64,000 nucleotides of DNA from Aromatoleum anaerobium (GTDB lineage: Bacteria > Pseudomonadota > Gammaproteobacteria > Burkholderiales > Rhodocyclaceae). Numbering within the stretch: the stretch's first letter is position 1; each line of letters starts with the position of its first letter. A program made the position numbers and the translations under genes. This document shows positions 44,018 to 52,162 of the stretch, piece after piece. The notes under the pieces were generated by a model, which was given only the letters and a program-made list of their open reading frames with translations, had not been told where the DNA came from and ran no database searches. Location: NCBI RefSeq assembly GCF_012910705.2, contig NZ_WTVG02000040.1, forward strand, positions 434,001 to 498,000, written 5' to 3'.

Positions 44018-44233
44018 GCAATCCAACCGTATCGATATTTTGAACATTGTGATCGACTTTACCGCTTGAATACTCGGCGCGAAAGCGATTCCGGCGTGAA
44101 GGGCAAAGCCGGCCTGCCCGGGAGACCCGCCGGCAATCATCCGGCGGTTGCCGCTTCAGCCGCCGCCCGCCACCGACGGGAGTCCCTCGCGGAGGCCTGC
44201 CCCTGGAGAGGTGGCAAGAAGGGATGTTATAAG
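44018..44233. promoter_or_regulatory. Leader/promoter region of the metal operon (no confident site)
   Basis: This gap separates the tRNA-Ser terminator from the first metal-operon gene and must hold its promoter. The part nearest the gene is AT-rich (near 44030-44090). A perfect 7-base inverted repeat, CCGCCGG and CCGGCGG with a 7-base loop, lies at 44127-44147. No known riboswitch or repressor box was recognised. Confidence 0.35.
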
Positions 44234-44234
44234 G

Positions 44235-44280
44235 AAAAAGCCGCATTCACCACGTCATTGTTTTGACTAGCGAATGCGGC
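44235..44280 (-). terminator. Terminator of tRNA-Ser
   Basis: On the minus strand a 9-base stem (GCCGCATTC with its complement) is followed by five T. The loop is long (23 bases). It starts 13 bases after the tRNA-Ser 3' end. Confidence 0.75.
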
Positions 44281-44293
44281 TCAAATATACCAC

Positions 44294-44387
44294 TGGCGGA
44301 GAGTGAGGGATTCGAACCCTCGATGCGAGTTTTAGCCCGCATGCTCCCTTAGCAGGGGAGTGCCTTCGACCTCTCGGCCAACTCTCC
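44294..44387 (-). tRNA. tRNA-Ser (anticodon GCT)
   Basis: A 94-nucleotide tRNA on the minus strand with the long variable arm of serine tRNAs (GCATGCGGGCTAAAACTCGC region). The acceptor GGAGAG pairs with CTCTCC, followed by G-CCA, which is encoded. The anticodon loop CTGCTAA sits in stem CTCCC/GGGAG, giving anticodon GCT for AGC/AGU. A strong promoter lies upstream. Confidence 0.97.
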
Positions 44388-44404
44388 AACCTTCAGAGGC
44401 CGCG

Positions 44405-44433
44405 ATCATAACGATTCTGCGGCCGCCGGTCAA
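44405..44433 (-). promoter_or_regulatory. Sigma-70 promoter of tRNA-Ser
   Basis: On the minus strand, TTGACC (44433-44428) and TATGAT (44410-44405) are 17 bases apart, and the tRNA begins 17 bases after the -10 box. It lies just beyond the end of lysC. Confidence 0.87.
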
Positions 44434-44458
44434 ACTTCCGCAGCAATTCCCCAGCAAT

Positions 44459-45682
44459 TCAGGCGGATTCGAGACCGAAAGCCTTGTGCAGCACGCGCAC
44501 GGCGAGTTCGAGATACTTCTCCTCGATCACCACCGAGATCTTGATCTCGGATGTCGAGATCATCTGGATGTTGATGCCCTCTTCGGCGAGCGTACGGAAC
44601 ATTTTCGACGCGACGCCAGGATGCGAGCGCATGCCGACGCCGACGACCGACACCTTGGCCATCGTCCGGTCGCTTTCGATGGCGCGTGCGCCGATATGTG
44701 CGCGCACGCCTTCGAGCACCTTCACGCTCTTGTCGAGGTCGGCGCGCGGCACGGTGAACGAAAAATCGGTCGTGCCGTCGTGGCCGACGTTCTGGATGAT
44801 CATGTCGACATCGATGTTGGCGTCGGCGACCGGACCGAGGATCTGGTAGGCGATGCCGGGCTTGTCGGGCACGCCGAGCACCGTGAGCTTGGCCTCGTCG
44901 CGCGTGAAGGCGATGCCGGAGATGACGGGTTGTTCCATGTTCTGATCTTCCTCAACTGTGATGAGCGTGCCCTCGCCTTCCTCCTGGAAGCTCGACAGGA
45001 CGCGCAACTTGACCTTGTACTTGCCGGCGAATTCGACTGAACGGATCTGCAGCACTTTCGAGCCGAGGCTCGCCAGTTCGAGCATTTCCTCGAAGGTGAT
45101 CGTGTCGAGCTTGCGGGCTTCCGGGACGACGCGCGGGTCGGTCGTATAGACGCCGTCGACGTCGGTGTAGATCTGGCACTCGTCGGCCTTCAACGCGGCA
45201 GCGAGCGCCACGCCGGTGGTATCCGAACCGCCGCGGCCGAGCGTGGTGATGTTGCCGTGCTCGTCCACGCCCTGGAAGCCCGCGACGACGACGATATTGC
45301 CTTCGTCCAGGTCCTTCTTGATCGGGGCTTCGTCGATATTGAGGATCCGCGCCTTGGTATGGGCGCTGTCGGTGAGGATGCGGACCTGCCCGCCGGTATA
45401 GCTCTTCGCCTTGACGCCGATGTCGTGCAGAGCCATGCACAGCAGGCCGATCGTGACCTGCTCGCCGGTCGATACGACAACGTCGAGTTCGCGGGCATCG
45501 GGGTGAGTCGCGACCTCCCTGGTCAGCGCGATCAGACGGTTCGTCTCGCCGCTCATCGCCGACACCACCACCACCACCTTGTGCCCCTGCGCCTGGAACT
45601 TCGCCACTTTGCGGGCGACGTTCTTGATGCGCTCCGGGTTACCCACGGAAGTGCCGCCGTATTTCTGAACTATCAGTGCCAT
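44459..45682 (-). CDS. lysC: Aspartate kinase
   Basis: A 407-residue aspartokinase, first enzyme of the lysine, threonine and methionine pathway. The kinase domain has [35 protein letters not shown] and [12 protein letters not shown]. Two ACT domains follow ([13 protein letters not shown] and [16 protein letters not shown]), which bind feedback effectors. Length fits the monofunctional type of beta/gammaproteobacteria. ATG 45682 is preferred to TTG 45694. On the minus strand TAGAAT near 45717-45722 may be its -10 box. An internal start giving the small regulatory subunit cannot be excluded. Confidence 0.95.
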   Translation of the reverse strand: MALIVQKYGGTSVGNPERIKNVARKVAKFQAQGHKVVVVVSAMSGETNRLIALTREVATHPDARELDVVVSTGEQVTIGLLCMALHDIGVKAKSYTGGQVRILTDSAHTKARILNIDEAPIKKDLDEGNIVVVAGFQGVDEHGNITTLGRGGSDTTGVALAAALKADECQIYTDVDGVYTTDPRVVPEARKLDTITFEEMLELASLGSKVLQIRSVEFAGKYKVKLRVLSSFQEEGEGTLITVEEDQNMEQPVISGIAFTRDEAKLTVLGVPDKPGIAYQILGPVADANIDVDMIIQNVGHDGTTDFSFTVPRADLDKSVKVLEGVRAHIGARAIESDRTMAKVSVVGVGMRSHPGVASKMFRTLAEEGINIQMISTSEIKISVVIEEKYLELAVRVLHKAFGLESA

Positions 45683-45818
45683 CGTCGTATCCAAGTGCCT
45701 GTGGATAAAGGGAGGAATTCTATCGAATGCGGCGAAAATTTGCAGGCCGGCGTCGTGCCACCTCCCGATCGCACGATTTATTTGTTTTGACTAGGTTCGG
45801 ATGCGCCGGTTTTTTTCA

Positions 45819-45848
45819 TTGTATGTGGAAAGAATAGTGATCTATACT
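45819..45848 (+). promoter_or_regulatory. Promoter of the HTH gene
   Basis: TTGTAT (45819-45824) and TATACT (45843-45848) are 18 bases apart in an AT-rich stretch. Transcription would begin near 45855, at the edge of a palindrome. Confidence 0.7.
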
Positions 45849-45856
45849 TCGGCTAC

Positions 45857-45876
45857 CCTACAACTTAAGTCGTAGG
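45857..45876 (+). promoter_or_regulatory. 20-base palindrome, candidate autoregulatory operator
   Basis: CCTAC and GTAGG flank a core of ACTTAAGT, with one mismatched pair in 20 bases. It lies directly after the -10 box of the HTH gene, where a bound repressor would block transcription. A related sequence, GGCTACCCTACA at 45851-45862, recurs as GGATACCCTACA at 45914-45925 beside the ribosome site. Confidence 0.5.
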
Positions 45877-45937
45877 AACTCGGCTACGTACCGCCTTGTC
45901 TTATAAGCGGGCTGGATACCCTACAGAGGATGTGAGT

Positions 45938-46240
45938 ATGAAAAACACCGACACCATCGACGTTCGCGAGATTCGGCGCAAGCTGGGTCTGAACCAATCG
46001 CAGTTCTGGTCGAAGATCGGGGTCACGCAGAGCGGCGGCTCGCGCTACGAGAGCGGACGCAACATTCCGCGCCCCGTACAGGCCCTGCTGCGCCTCGTGC
46101 ATATCGAGCAAATCGACATCAACAAGGTCAAGAAGGAAGACGTGGAAGTCGCGGAATTCCTCAAGACTTCGAACCCGGAGCTGTACAAGTCGCTAAAGAA
46201 GGAAGCGCGTGCCAAGCGCAAGGAACGCACCACGCGCTGA
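45938..46240 (+). CDS. Small helix-turn-helix transcriptional regulator
   Basis: A 100-residue protein with an XRE-like helix-turn-helix (REIRRKLGLNQSQFWSKIGV and QSGGSRYESGRNIP). The C-terminal half is a charged helix (KKEDVEVAEFLKTSN) ending in a lysine/arginine-rich tail. AGAGGA lies upstream of the ATG. A good promoter and a palindrome lie immediately upstream, so it likely regulates itself. It has no ligand domain. Homologues are short stand-alone regulators of unknown regulon. The gene stands between lysC (divergent) and a convergent radical SAM gene. Confidence 0.82.
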   Translation: MKNTDTIDVREIRRKLGLNQSQFWSKIGVTQSGGSRYESGRNIPRPVQALLRLVHIEQIDINKVKKEDVEVAEFLKTSNPELYKSLKKEARAKRKERTTR

Positions 46241-46262
46241 CCCGGCTGTCACTTCCACCGGC

Positions 46263-47117
46263 TCAGGGGCTGACGCGAACCGTCAGCCCTTTTTTTCGCA
46301 CCTTCGCCGCGATCGCCTCGAGCTCGGCCTCATCGAGCGGCGCCAGATGCACGGCCTCGGGCTGCATTGACGGCCGCGCGATTCCATATAACAGCACGCC
46401 CGCAAGCCGTTCTGGCCCGGCGCGCATAAGCAAGTCGATATAAGCATCGATATCGTCACCCGACGGTGAAGCGCCATCCCAGCGGAACATGCAGGTCTGG
46501 ACCCACGTCGTGCACAGGCCGGCGCTGACCGCCAGGTTGCGCGCCACGAGATCGGGATCGAGCGACACGCCGTTGACGCGCTCGATCGACGCCTGCGTTC
46601 CCGCATCGACCTTGAACCAGACTTCTCCGCCCGCCTCGCCGAGAAGCCTTAGCCCTTCTCTCACCCTCGCCTGCCCGATCAGGCTGCCGTTCGTGATCAG
46701 GCGCAGCGGCACCTCGCGACCGAGTCCGACGGCGTCGCGCAGGCGCACGACGAGCGACACCGCTTCCGGGAACGCGGTCGCGCTGGTCGGCTCGCCGTTG
46801 CCGGAGAACGCGATGTCGCGCACGACGCGCAAGCCTTCCGGCACATGGCGCTCGAGATAATCCCCTTCGACCAGCGCATGGAGGAAGCCCGACAGTTCCG
46901 CTTCCAGCAGCGACAGGTCGATCTCGGGCGCCCGCCCCCGCACGAGACCGGGCACCTGACAATACGCGCAGTGCCAGTTGCAGGCGTTGTTCGGATTGAG
47001 ATTGATGCCGACCGAGATCCCCCCGGCGCGCCGCGACAGCACCGGGTAAACATAGGTCAGCCCGGCCAGGTCGCGGTCGTGGTTGCGTATGGAAAGGGTC
47101 TGGTCGCGTGCCGTCAT
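46263..47117 (-). CDS. Radical SAM protein of unknown function
   Basis: A 284-residue radical SAM enzyme with the CxxxCxxC cluster motif in NACNWHCAYCQVPG. Other conserved parts are FSGNGEPTSATAFPEAV (glycine-rich SAM-binding strand), LRLITNGSL and EVWFKVDAGTQ. It lacks a SPASM or other C-terminal iron-sulfur domain. It is divergent from queD with 96 bases between. QueE, the radical SAM partner of QueD, is shorter and differs in motif context, so that name is not applied. The substrate is unknown. Confidence 0.82.
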   Translation of the reverse strand: MTARDQTLSIRNHDRDLAGLTYVYPVLSRRAGGISVGINLNPNNACNWHCAYCQVPGLVRGRAPEIDLSLLEAELSGFLHALVEGDYLERHVPEGLRVVRDIAFSGNGEPTSATAFPEAVSLVVRLRDAVGLGREVPLRLITNGSLIGQARVREGLRLLGEAGGEVWFKVDAGTQASIERVNGVSLDPDLVARNLAVSAGLCTTWVQTCMFRWDGASPSGDDIDAYIDLLMRAGPERLAGVLLYGIARPSMQPEAVHLAPLDEAELEAIAAKVRKKGLTVRVSP

Positions 47118-47180
47118 GGGTCGAAGCCGGTGAATGAAAAGGTGCCAAAGGGCGCGCCGGAAAGAGCGTCGGGAAGCAGC

Positions 47181-47186
47181 TATAAT
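47181..47186 (+). promoter_or_regulatory. Candidate -10 box of queD
   Basis: TATAAT, an exact consensus match, lies 27 bases before the queD ATG. No clear -35 box is visible 16-18 bases upstream. Confidence 0.45.
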
Positions 47187-47213
47187 TCGGGCCTGTTTCC
47201 CCCCGGATCAATC

Positions 47214-47663
47214 ATGCGCATCACTCGCCGACTGGAATTCGACGCCGGGCACCGGATTCCCGATCACGCCAGCCAGTGCCGCCACCTGCACGGCCATCGC
47301 TACGCGATCGAGATCACGCTGTCGGGCGATATCATTAACGCCGCAGGCGAGGCCGTCAACGGCATGGTGATGGATTTCGGCGACGTCAAGCTGATCGCCA
47401 AGACGCACGTCGTCGACCGCTGGGATCACGCGTTCCTCGTGTACCGCGGCGACAGCGCTGTCGTCGATTTCCTCGCGACGATGCCGGCCCACAAGACAGT
47501 CGTGCTCGACACCGTGCCAACCGCCGAAAACCTCGCCAGCGAAGCGTTCCGCATCCTCGACGCGTGCTATCGCGACCTCTACGGCAATCACCTGCGCCTC
47601 GAACGCGTCCGCCTTTATGAAACCCCCAATTGCTGGGCCGACGCGCTACGCCCTGGCGAGTGA
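47214..47663 (+). CDS. queD: 6-carboxy-5,6,7,8-tetrahydropterin synthase QueD
   Basis: A 149-residue PTPS/QueD family enzyme of queuosine precursor synthesis. Zinc ligands are His in FDAGHRIP and the pair in CRHLHGHRY; the catalytic Cys is in the same segment (SQCRHLHGH). DRWDHAFLV carries the Asp-His of the active site, and VRLYETPNCW holds the pterin-anchoring Glu. The ATG at 47214 is the family start; the frame extends upstream into intergenic DNA without support. No queC, queE or queF lies in the window. A radical SAM gene is divergent upstream. Confidence 0.93.
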   Translation: MRITRRLEFDAGHRIPDHASQCRHLHGHRYAIEITLSGDIINAAGEAVNGMVMDFGDVKLIAKTHVVDRWDHAFLVYRGDSAVVDFLATMPAHKTVVLDTVPTAENLASEAFRILDACYRDLYGNHLRLERVRLYETPNCWADALRPGE

Positions 47664-47698
47664 GCCCTTTCTGGTTCCCGGGTGCCGGGCGCCGTAAA

Positions 47699-48868
47699 TC
47701 AGGCGGTGTACTGGCGCAAGCGCAACGAAAATTCCTGCAGTTGCGCGATACCGCTCTGCTCGGCGCGCGCGATCCAGTCGTGCAACTGCTTGAGCAGCTG
47801 CTCGCGCGAAGCCGTCGAGCGCGCCCAGATCGCGACGAGGTCCCGCCGCATCGACGCAATCGTCGATAACGCGGCGCTGTCGACGAGCACGAGCTCGAGG
47901 GCGCGCCGCGCGTCCGGCGCGAGATTCCTGTCTTCCCCCGACAGCACCCAGCGGCGCAGCACACGGGGGTTGAAGCTCCTGCCGTGGGTCGCGGCGAGCC
48001 GCTCGATCTCGTCGCCGCAGAGGCGCTTGAGCGACGCGACATAGCGCGTCATCACGTCGTAGCGGTGGGTGATGATGGCCTGCAGCGTATCGAGGTCGGG
48101 AACATTCTTGGCCTCGCCGAACTTCGGCGACGGAATGACTTTCCGCACCTTGGCGAGGCCCAGCAGCGCGAGCACGCGGATATACATCCAGCCGATATCG
48201 AACTCGTACCACTTCGCCGAAAGCTTGGCCGAGGTCGCGAAGCTGTGGTGGTTGTTATGCAGTTCCTCGCCGCCGATCAGGATGCCCCACGGCACGAGGT
48301 TCGTTGCCGCATCGCTGCAATCGAAGTTGCGATAGCCGACGTAATGCCCCAGTCCATTGACGACGCCGGCTGCCCAGATCGGGATCCACATCATCTGCAC
48401 CGCCCAGATCGTCAGTCCGAGCGGGCCGAACAGCACGAGGTCCGCGATCAGCATGATCGAGACGCCGACGATCGAATGCCGGTAGACATGGCGTTCGAGC
48501 CAGTCGTCTGGCGTGCCGTGGCCGTAGCGCGCGAGGGTTTCCTTGTTGGCCGCTTCGGCGCGGTAGAGTTCCGCCCCCTGGAACAGGACCTTGCGAATCC
48601 CCAGCACTTGCGGGCTGTGCGGGTCGTCGGCGGTTTCGCACTTGGCGTGGTGCTTGCGGTGCACCGCGACCCATTCCTTCGTCACCATGCCCGTCGTGAG
48701 CCACAGCCAGGCGCGAAAAAAATGACTCGCAACCGGGTGCAGTTCGAGCGCGCGGTGCGCCTGATGCCGGTGCAGGAAGATCGTCACCGAGGCAATGGTC
48801 ACGTGAGTGAGTCCCAGCGCGACGAGAATGTAACCCCACCACGGAAGATCGATAAGTCCTGCAAGCAT
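47699..48868 (-). CDS. Acyl-CoA/fatty acid desaturase
   Basis: A 389-residue membrane desaturase that introduces a double bond, most likely at position 9. The three His boxes are HRHQAH, HRKHH and LHNNHH. Hydrophobic segments flank the boxes at the N-terminus and middle. The C-terminal third (after about residue 250) is a soluble helical extension not found in the smallest relatives. It starts 14 bases after the MscS gene, so it is the last gene of the purN-led operon. Its products would adjust membrane fluidity. Confidence 0.9.
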   Translation of the reverse strand: MLAGLIDLPWWGYILVALGLTHVTIASVTIFLHRHQAHRALELHPVASHFFRAWLWLTTGMVTKEWVAVHRKHHAKCETADDPHSPQVLGIRKVLFQGAELYRAEAANKETLARYGHGTPDDWLERHVYRHSIVGVSIMLIADLVLFGPLGLTIWAVQMMWIPIWAAGVVNGLGHYVGYRNFDCSDAATNLVPWGILIGGEELHNNHHSFATSAKLSAKWYEFDIGWMYIRVLALLGLAKVRKVIPSPKFGEAKNVPDLDTLQAIITHRYDVMTRYVASLKRLCGDEIERLAATHGRSFNPRVLRRWVLSGEDRNLAPDARRALELVLVDSAALSTIASMRRDLVAIWARSTASREQLLKQLHDWIARAEQSGIAQLQEFSLRLRQYTA

Positions 48869-48882
48869 GTGAAACCCGTTCC

Positions 48883-50301
48883 TTAAATGTCGATGTCCTC
48901 CGAATCATCGCGGAGGAGTGCTGCACGCGATCTTGCCGCCCCGCCCGCGCGGGTCGGGTCGCCGATCGCAGGGTTTGCCTCCGACACCTTTCCCATTTCC
49001 GGAAAAACGACCGAAGGCAGCGGCGACAGCAGTCGCACTTCCCTTTGCGGGAACGGAAACTCGATTCCTTCCGCGCGGAAGCGATGCCATACCGCGAGAT
49101 TGATGTCCGAACTCACGCCGAGCGTGCCTTCCTGGGGGTCCGCAATCCATAGTCCCAGGCGCAGATTGATTCCGCTATCGGCAAATCCCGCCAGGAAGGC
49201 GTTCGGAGCCGGTTCGTCGAGCACTCGGGGCTGAGCCCGGGCAACCTCCACGAGGATTGCCATTGCACGCTCGACATCAGAGCCGTAACTCACCTGAAAG
49301 TTCAGCGGCACCGCCATCCGGGTGTCGGTGTACGTTTCGTTCTGCACCACCGAACCGACCAGCACCTCGTTCGGCACCAGCGATTCGACGCCGCTGGGCG
49401 CGCGGATGACGGTGTAGCGGGTGTTGATCTGCGTGACGATGCCGCGCTCGGCGCCGACGCTGATCATGTTGCCGATGCGCAGCGAGCGGTCGAGCAGGAT
49501 GATGAAGCCGGAAACATAGTTCGCGGCGATCTTCTGCAGGCCGAAGCCGAGACCGACGCCGAGCGCGCCGCCGAACACCGACAGCGTCGTCAGGTCGATG
49601 CCGACCATCGGCAGCGCGACGAGCACCGCCACCAGCACCAGCGCCGCCTTCGCGACGCGCAGCATCACGATGCGCACGTTCTCGTCGAGGCCCGCCGTGG
49701 TCGCCAAGCGACGCTCGAGCAGCCCGGCTGCCCAGAGCGCGACGAGCAGCGTCAACAGCACCATCGCGATGCCCTGCAGCAGGGTCCACAGCGAAAGCCG
49801 CTGGCTGCCGAGCGTGAACGAAACGGAGTCCAGCCCGCGAATGACCTGCGGCAGCCAGCCGACGATGTGCAGCGCGACGACCGACCACGCGACGGCAGCG
49901 AAGATCCGCTCGAAACTCGCGATCCAGCTCGATCGGCCGACCGCCTGCCGAAGCGCGAACATGACGAGGCGGATCAGCGCGAGCGAGATCAGCAACGGCA
50001 CCGCGACATTGAGCAGGCTCACGTTGTGAAACTCGCCCAGCACGGCACGCGCGCCGATCACCAGCACCAGTGCCGCAAGCGGAAACAGCACGCGCCGCAA
50101 CCCGCTGCGCCCGAGTCGGTAAGCCGGGGTGTCGACGTGGTTGCCGGCTGCGAACCGGAGCAACGTGGAGCGCGCGAACAGCCACGCCAGCAGCAGGCAG
50201 CCGGCGAGCGCCGCGAGTTGCCACAGCACGGCAGGGCTTTGGAGATCACGCCAGGTTTCGGTCAGCAGCAGTGCAAATCGCGAGTCATCGCGCACGTTCA
50301 T
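48883..50301 (-). CDS. MscS-type mechanosensitive channel
   Basis: A 472-residue member of the mechanosensitive channel family. Several N-terminal helices precede the MscS core, a glycine/alanine-rich pore helix (VFGGALGVGLGFGLQKIAANY) and the beta domain (ISVGAERGIVTQINTRYTVIRAP, LVPNEVLVGSVV). A short acidic tail ends in DDSEDIDI. Larger size than E. coli MscS (286 residues) places it in the YnaI/YbdG-like group. The ATG at 50301 overlaps the phospholipase D stop (ATGA). The frame further upstream to 50469 lies over that gene. Confidence 0.9.
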   Translation of the reverse strand: MNVRDDSRFALLLTETWRDLQSPAVLWQLAALAGCLLLAWLFARSTLLRFAAGNHVDTPAYRLGRSGLRRVLFPLAALVLVIGARAVLGEFHNVSLLNVAVPLLISLALIRLVMFALRQAVGRSSWIASFERIFAAVAWSVVALHIVGWLPQVIRGLDSVSFTLGSQRLSLWTLLQGIAMVLLTLLVALWAAGLLERRLATTAGLDENVRIVMLRVAKAALVLVAVLVALPMVGIDLTTLSVFGGALGVGLGFGLQKIAANYVSGFIILLDRSLRIGNMISVGAERGIVTQINTRYTVIRAPSGVESLVPNEVLVGSVVQNETYTDTRMAVPLNFQVSYGSDVERAMAILVEVARAQPRVLDEPAPNAFLAGFADSGINLRLGLWIADPQEGTLGVSSDINLAVWHRFRAEGIEFPFPQREVRLLSPLPSVVFPEMGKVSEANPAIGDPTRAGGAARSRAALLRDDSEDIDI

Positions 50302-50873
50302 GACTTCCAGGGCAGACGGGTGACGGGCGTCGCGTCCTCGCGGTGGCGACGCCAGTTGTCGAGATAGGCCGCGGCGAGCGGACAGTTGTCCCGCAGCACG
50401 ATCAGGTTTTCGGCATTGCGCTTGTTCGCCGACCAGGTGAAATTGTACGAACCGGTCGCGACCACGCATGCCGGTCCGCGGCCGTCGGCGATCAACACCT
50501 TGTTGTGGGCCGCGGCGTAGCGCGTCTCCAGCGCCACCGGCACGCCGGCGGCAAGGAGCCTCGGCAGCGCATTGTCCTTGCCGCGCCGGTTCATCCGGGC
50601 ATCCGCGAGCACTTGAACCTGCACGCCACGCCGATGAGCCTTGACGAGCGCATCGGCGATCGGACGGCTGGTGAATACGTAAGCCTGCACGTGCAGCGTT
50701 TCGCGCGCCGCGCCGATGACACGCAGCAGCGCCTCTTCGCCACTGCCCTCGGGCGAGAACACGACTTCGATTGAACCGCGCGCCGGCAGCGTGCGCGCGC
50801 CGGAAGCGAGTGCGAGCGCCGGTGCCGCAAGCGCCACGAGCACCAGCAACGCGCGTCGCAGATGCTCACGCAT
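50298..50873 (-). CDS. Single-HKD phospholipase D family protein, secreted
   Basis: A 191-residue protein with a signal peptide (residues 1-23, ending LALAS) and one HKD motif (AHNKVLIADG, followed by GSYNFTWSAN). Single-HKD proteins of this size form dimers and act as nucleases (Nuc type) or phosphodiesterases. It overlaps rsmB by 8 bases and mscS by four, inside a compact operon. Its location should be periplasmic. The substrate may be DNA, RNA or lipid. Confidence 0.85.
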   Translation of the reverse strand: MREHLRRALLVLVALAAPALALASGARTLPARGSIEVVFSPEGSGEEALLRVIGAARETLHVQAYVFTSRPIADALVKAHRRGVQVQVLADARMNRRGKDNALPRLLAAGVPVALETRYAAAHNKVLIADGRGPACVVATGSYNFTWSANKRNAENLIVLRDNCPLAAAYLDNWRRHREDATPVTRLPWKS

Positions 50874-52149
50874 CGGCCGGCGCCCGCTCCAGCACCGCGG
50901 CGAAGAAGCCGTCGGTATCGTGCTTGCGCGGCGACAGGCGCAGGCGTGTGCCGGTATCGAGCGCGATGCCCTGTTTCTTCAGCACCTCGGTCGCATCGAC
51001 CTCGCGGAACTCCGGATGCGCCGCCAGGAATGCATCGACGATGGCGTCGTTTTCCTCGACGAGCAGGCTGCAGGTCGCATAGACGAGCCGCCCCGCCGGC
51101 TTCACGAGGCGCGCCGCCGATTCGAGGATCGCGCCCTGCTTCGCGACCATTTCGGCGACCGATTCCGGCGTCTGGCGCCATTTCAGGTCCGGGTTGCGGC
51201 GCAAGGTGCCGAGGCCGCTGCACGGCGCATCGACGAACACCCGGTCGGCCTTGCCGGCGAGGCGCTTGACCTTCGCGTCGCGCTCGTGCGCGATCAGCAC
51301 TGGATGCACGTTCGACAGCCCGGCGCGCGCGACGCGCGGCTTGAGCTTCGCGAGCCGCTTCTCCGACACGTCGAATGCGTACAGCCGGCCGGTCGAGCGC
51401 ATCATCGCGCCCAGCTGCAGCGTCTTGCCGCCGGCGCCGGCGCAGAAATCGACGACCAGTTCGCCGCGCTTGGGCTGCACGAGGAAGCCGAGCAACTGGC
51501 TGCCCTCGTCCTGCACCTCGAACGCGCCTTCGAGAAACAACGGATGCTTCTGCAGCGCGGGCTTGCCCCCGAGGCGGATGCCGTGCGGCGAGAACGGGCA
51601 CGGCTTCGCCTCGATACCGGCGAATTTCAGCTTTTCGAGCACTTCGCCGCGATCGGCCTTCAGCACGTTGACGCGCAGGTCGAGCGGCGCCGGCCGGTTC
51701 AGGCTGTGCGCGAGCTCAAGCAGTTCCGCCTCGCCGTGCGTTGCGAGCAGCCGCTCCGCGAGCCAGTCGGGGAGGTCGGCGCGCTCGGCGAACGAACCTT
51801 CTTCGAGTTCGCGTGCCTTGATCCCGGAGATCCAGTCGCGCTCGGTCGCCGACGCGAGCCCTTCGAAATGGCGCATCGGCCAGCCTTCGCCGCGCGCCAG
51901 CCACGCGAGCAGAAGCGTGCGCGGCCGCACATCCTCGCCAACCAGGCGGCGCAGCCAGCGCAAGCGGCGCACGATGCCATAGACCGCCTCGGCGATGAAG
52001 CCGCGGTCGCGGTGCCCGATTTCGCGGTTCTCGCGGAAGTAGCGCGACAGCACCCCGTCAGCCGGGTGTTCGAAAGTCAGCACCGCCCCGAGGACGCGGG
52101 CGGCATGGATCAGCAGGCTGCGCGAAGCAGCCTCGTCGTGTTTGGACAT
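50866..52149 (-). CDS. rsmB: RsmB-family rRNA (cytosine-5-)-methyltransferase
   Basis: A 427-residue RsmB/NOP-family enzyme. An N-terminal helical region (residues 1-140) resembles NusB-like extensions. The SAM domain has DFCAGAGGKTLQL, DAPCSGLGTLRRNP (PCS Cys) and VYATCSLL (catalytic TCS Cys). In E. coli RsmB methylates C967 of 16S rRNA. The sequence also fits other RsmB/F-like methyltransferases, so the name is moderately certain. Its ATG at 52149 lies 13 bases after the DUF3108 stop. The open frame further upstream is an artefact over that gene. Confidence 0.83.
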   Translation of the reverse strand: MSKHDEAASRSLLIHAARVLGAVLTFEHPADGVLSRYFRENREIGHRDRGFIAEAVYGIVRRLRWLRRLVGEDVRPRTLLLAWLARGEGWPMRHFEGLASATERDWISGIKARELEEGSFAERADLPDWLAERLLATHGEAELLELAHSLNRPAPLDLRVNVLKADRGEVLEKLKFAGIEAKPCPFSPHGIRLGGKPALQKHPLFLEGAFEVQDEGSQLLGFLVQPKRGELVVDFCAGAGGKTLQLGAMMRSTGRLYAFDVSEKRLAKLKPRVARAGLSNVHPVLIAHERDAKVKRLAGKADRVFVDAPCSGLGTLRRNPDLKWRQTPESVAEMVAKQGAILESAARLVKPAGRLVYATCSLLVEENDAIVDAFLAAHPEFREVDATEVLKKQGIALDTGTRLRLSPRKHDTDGFFAAVLERAPADA

Positions 52150-52162
52150 CGTCAATCGGTTC

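Noticed and set aside
44097-44150. Possible cobalamin riboswitch (GGGAGACCCGCC, B12-box-like)
   Set aside because: The box would be on the plus strand with no downstream plus-strand gene, and the other conserved elements are missing.
46263-47117. QueE assignment for the radical SAM protein
   Set aside because: Length (284) and motif context do not fit QueE; only position next to queD supports it.
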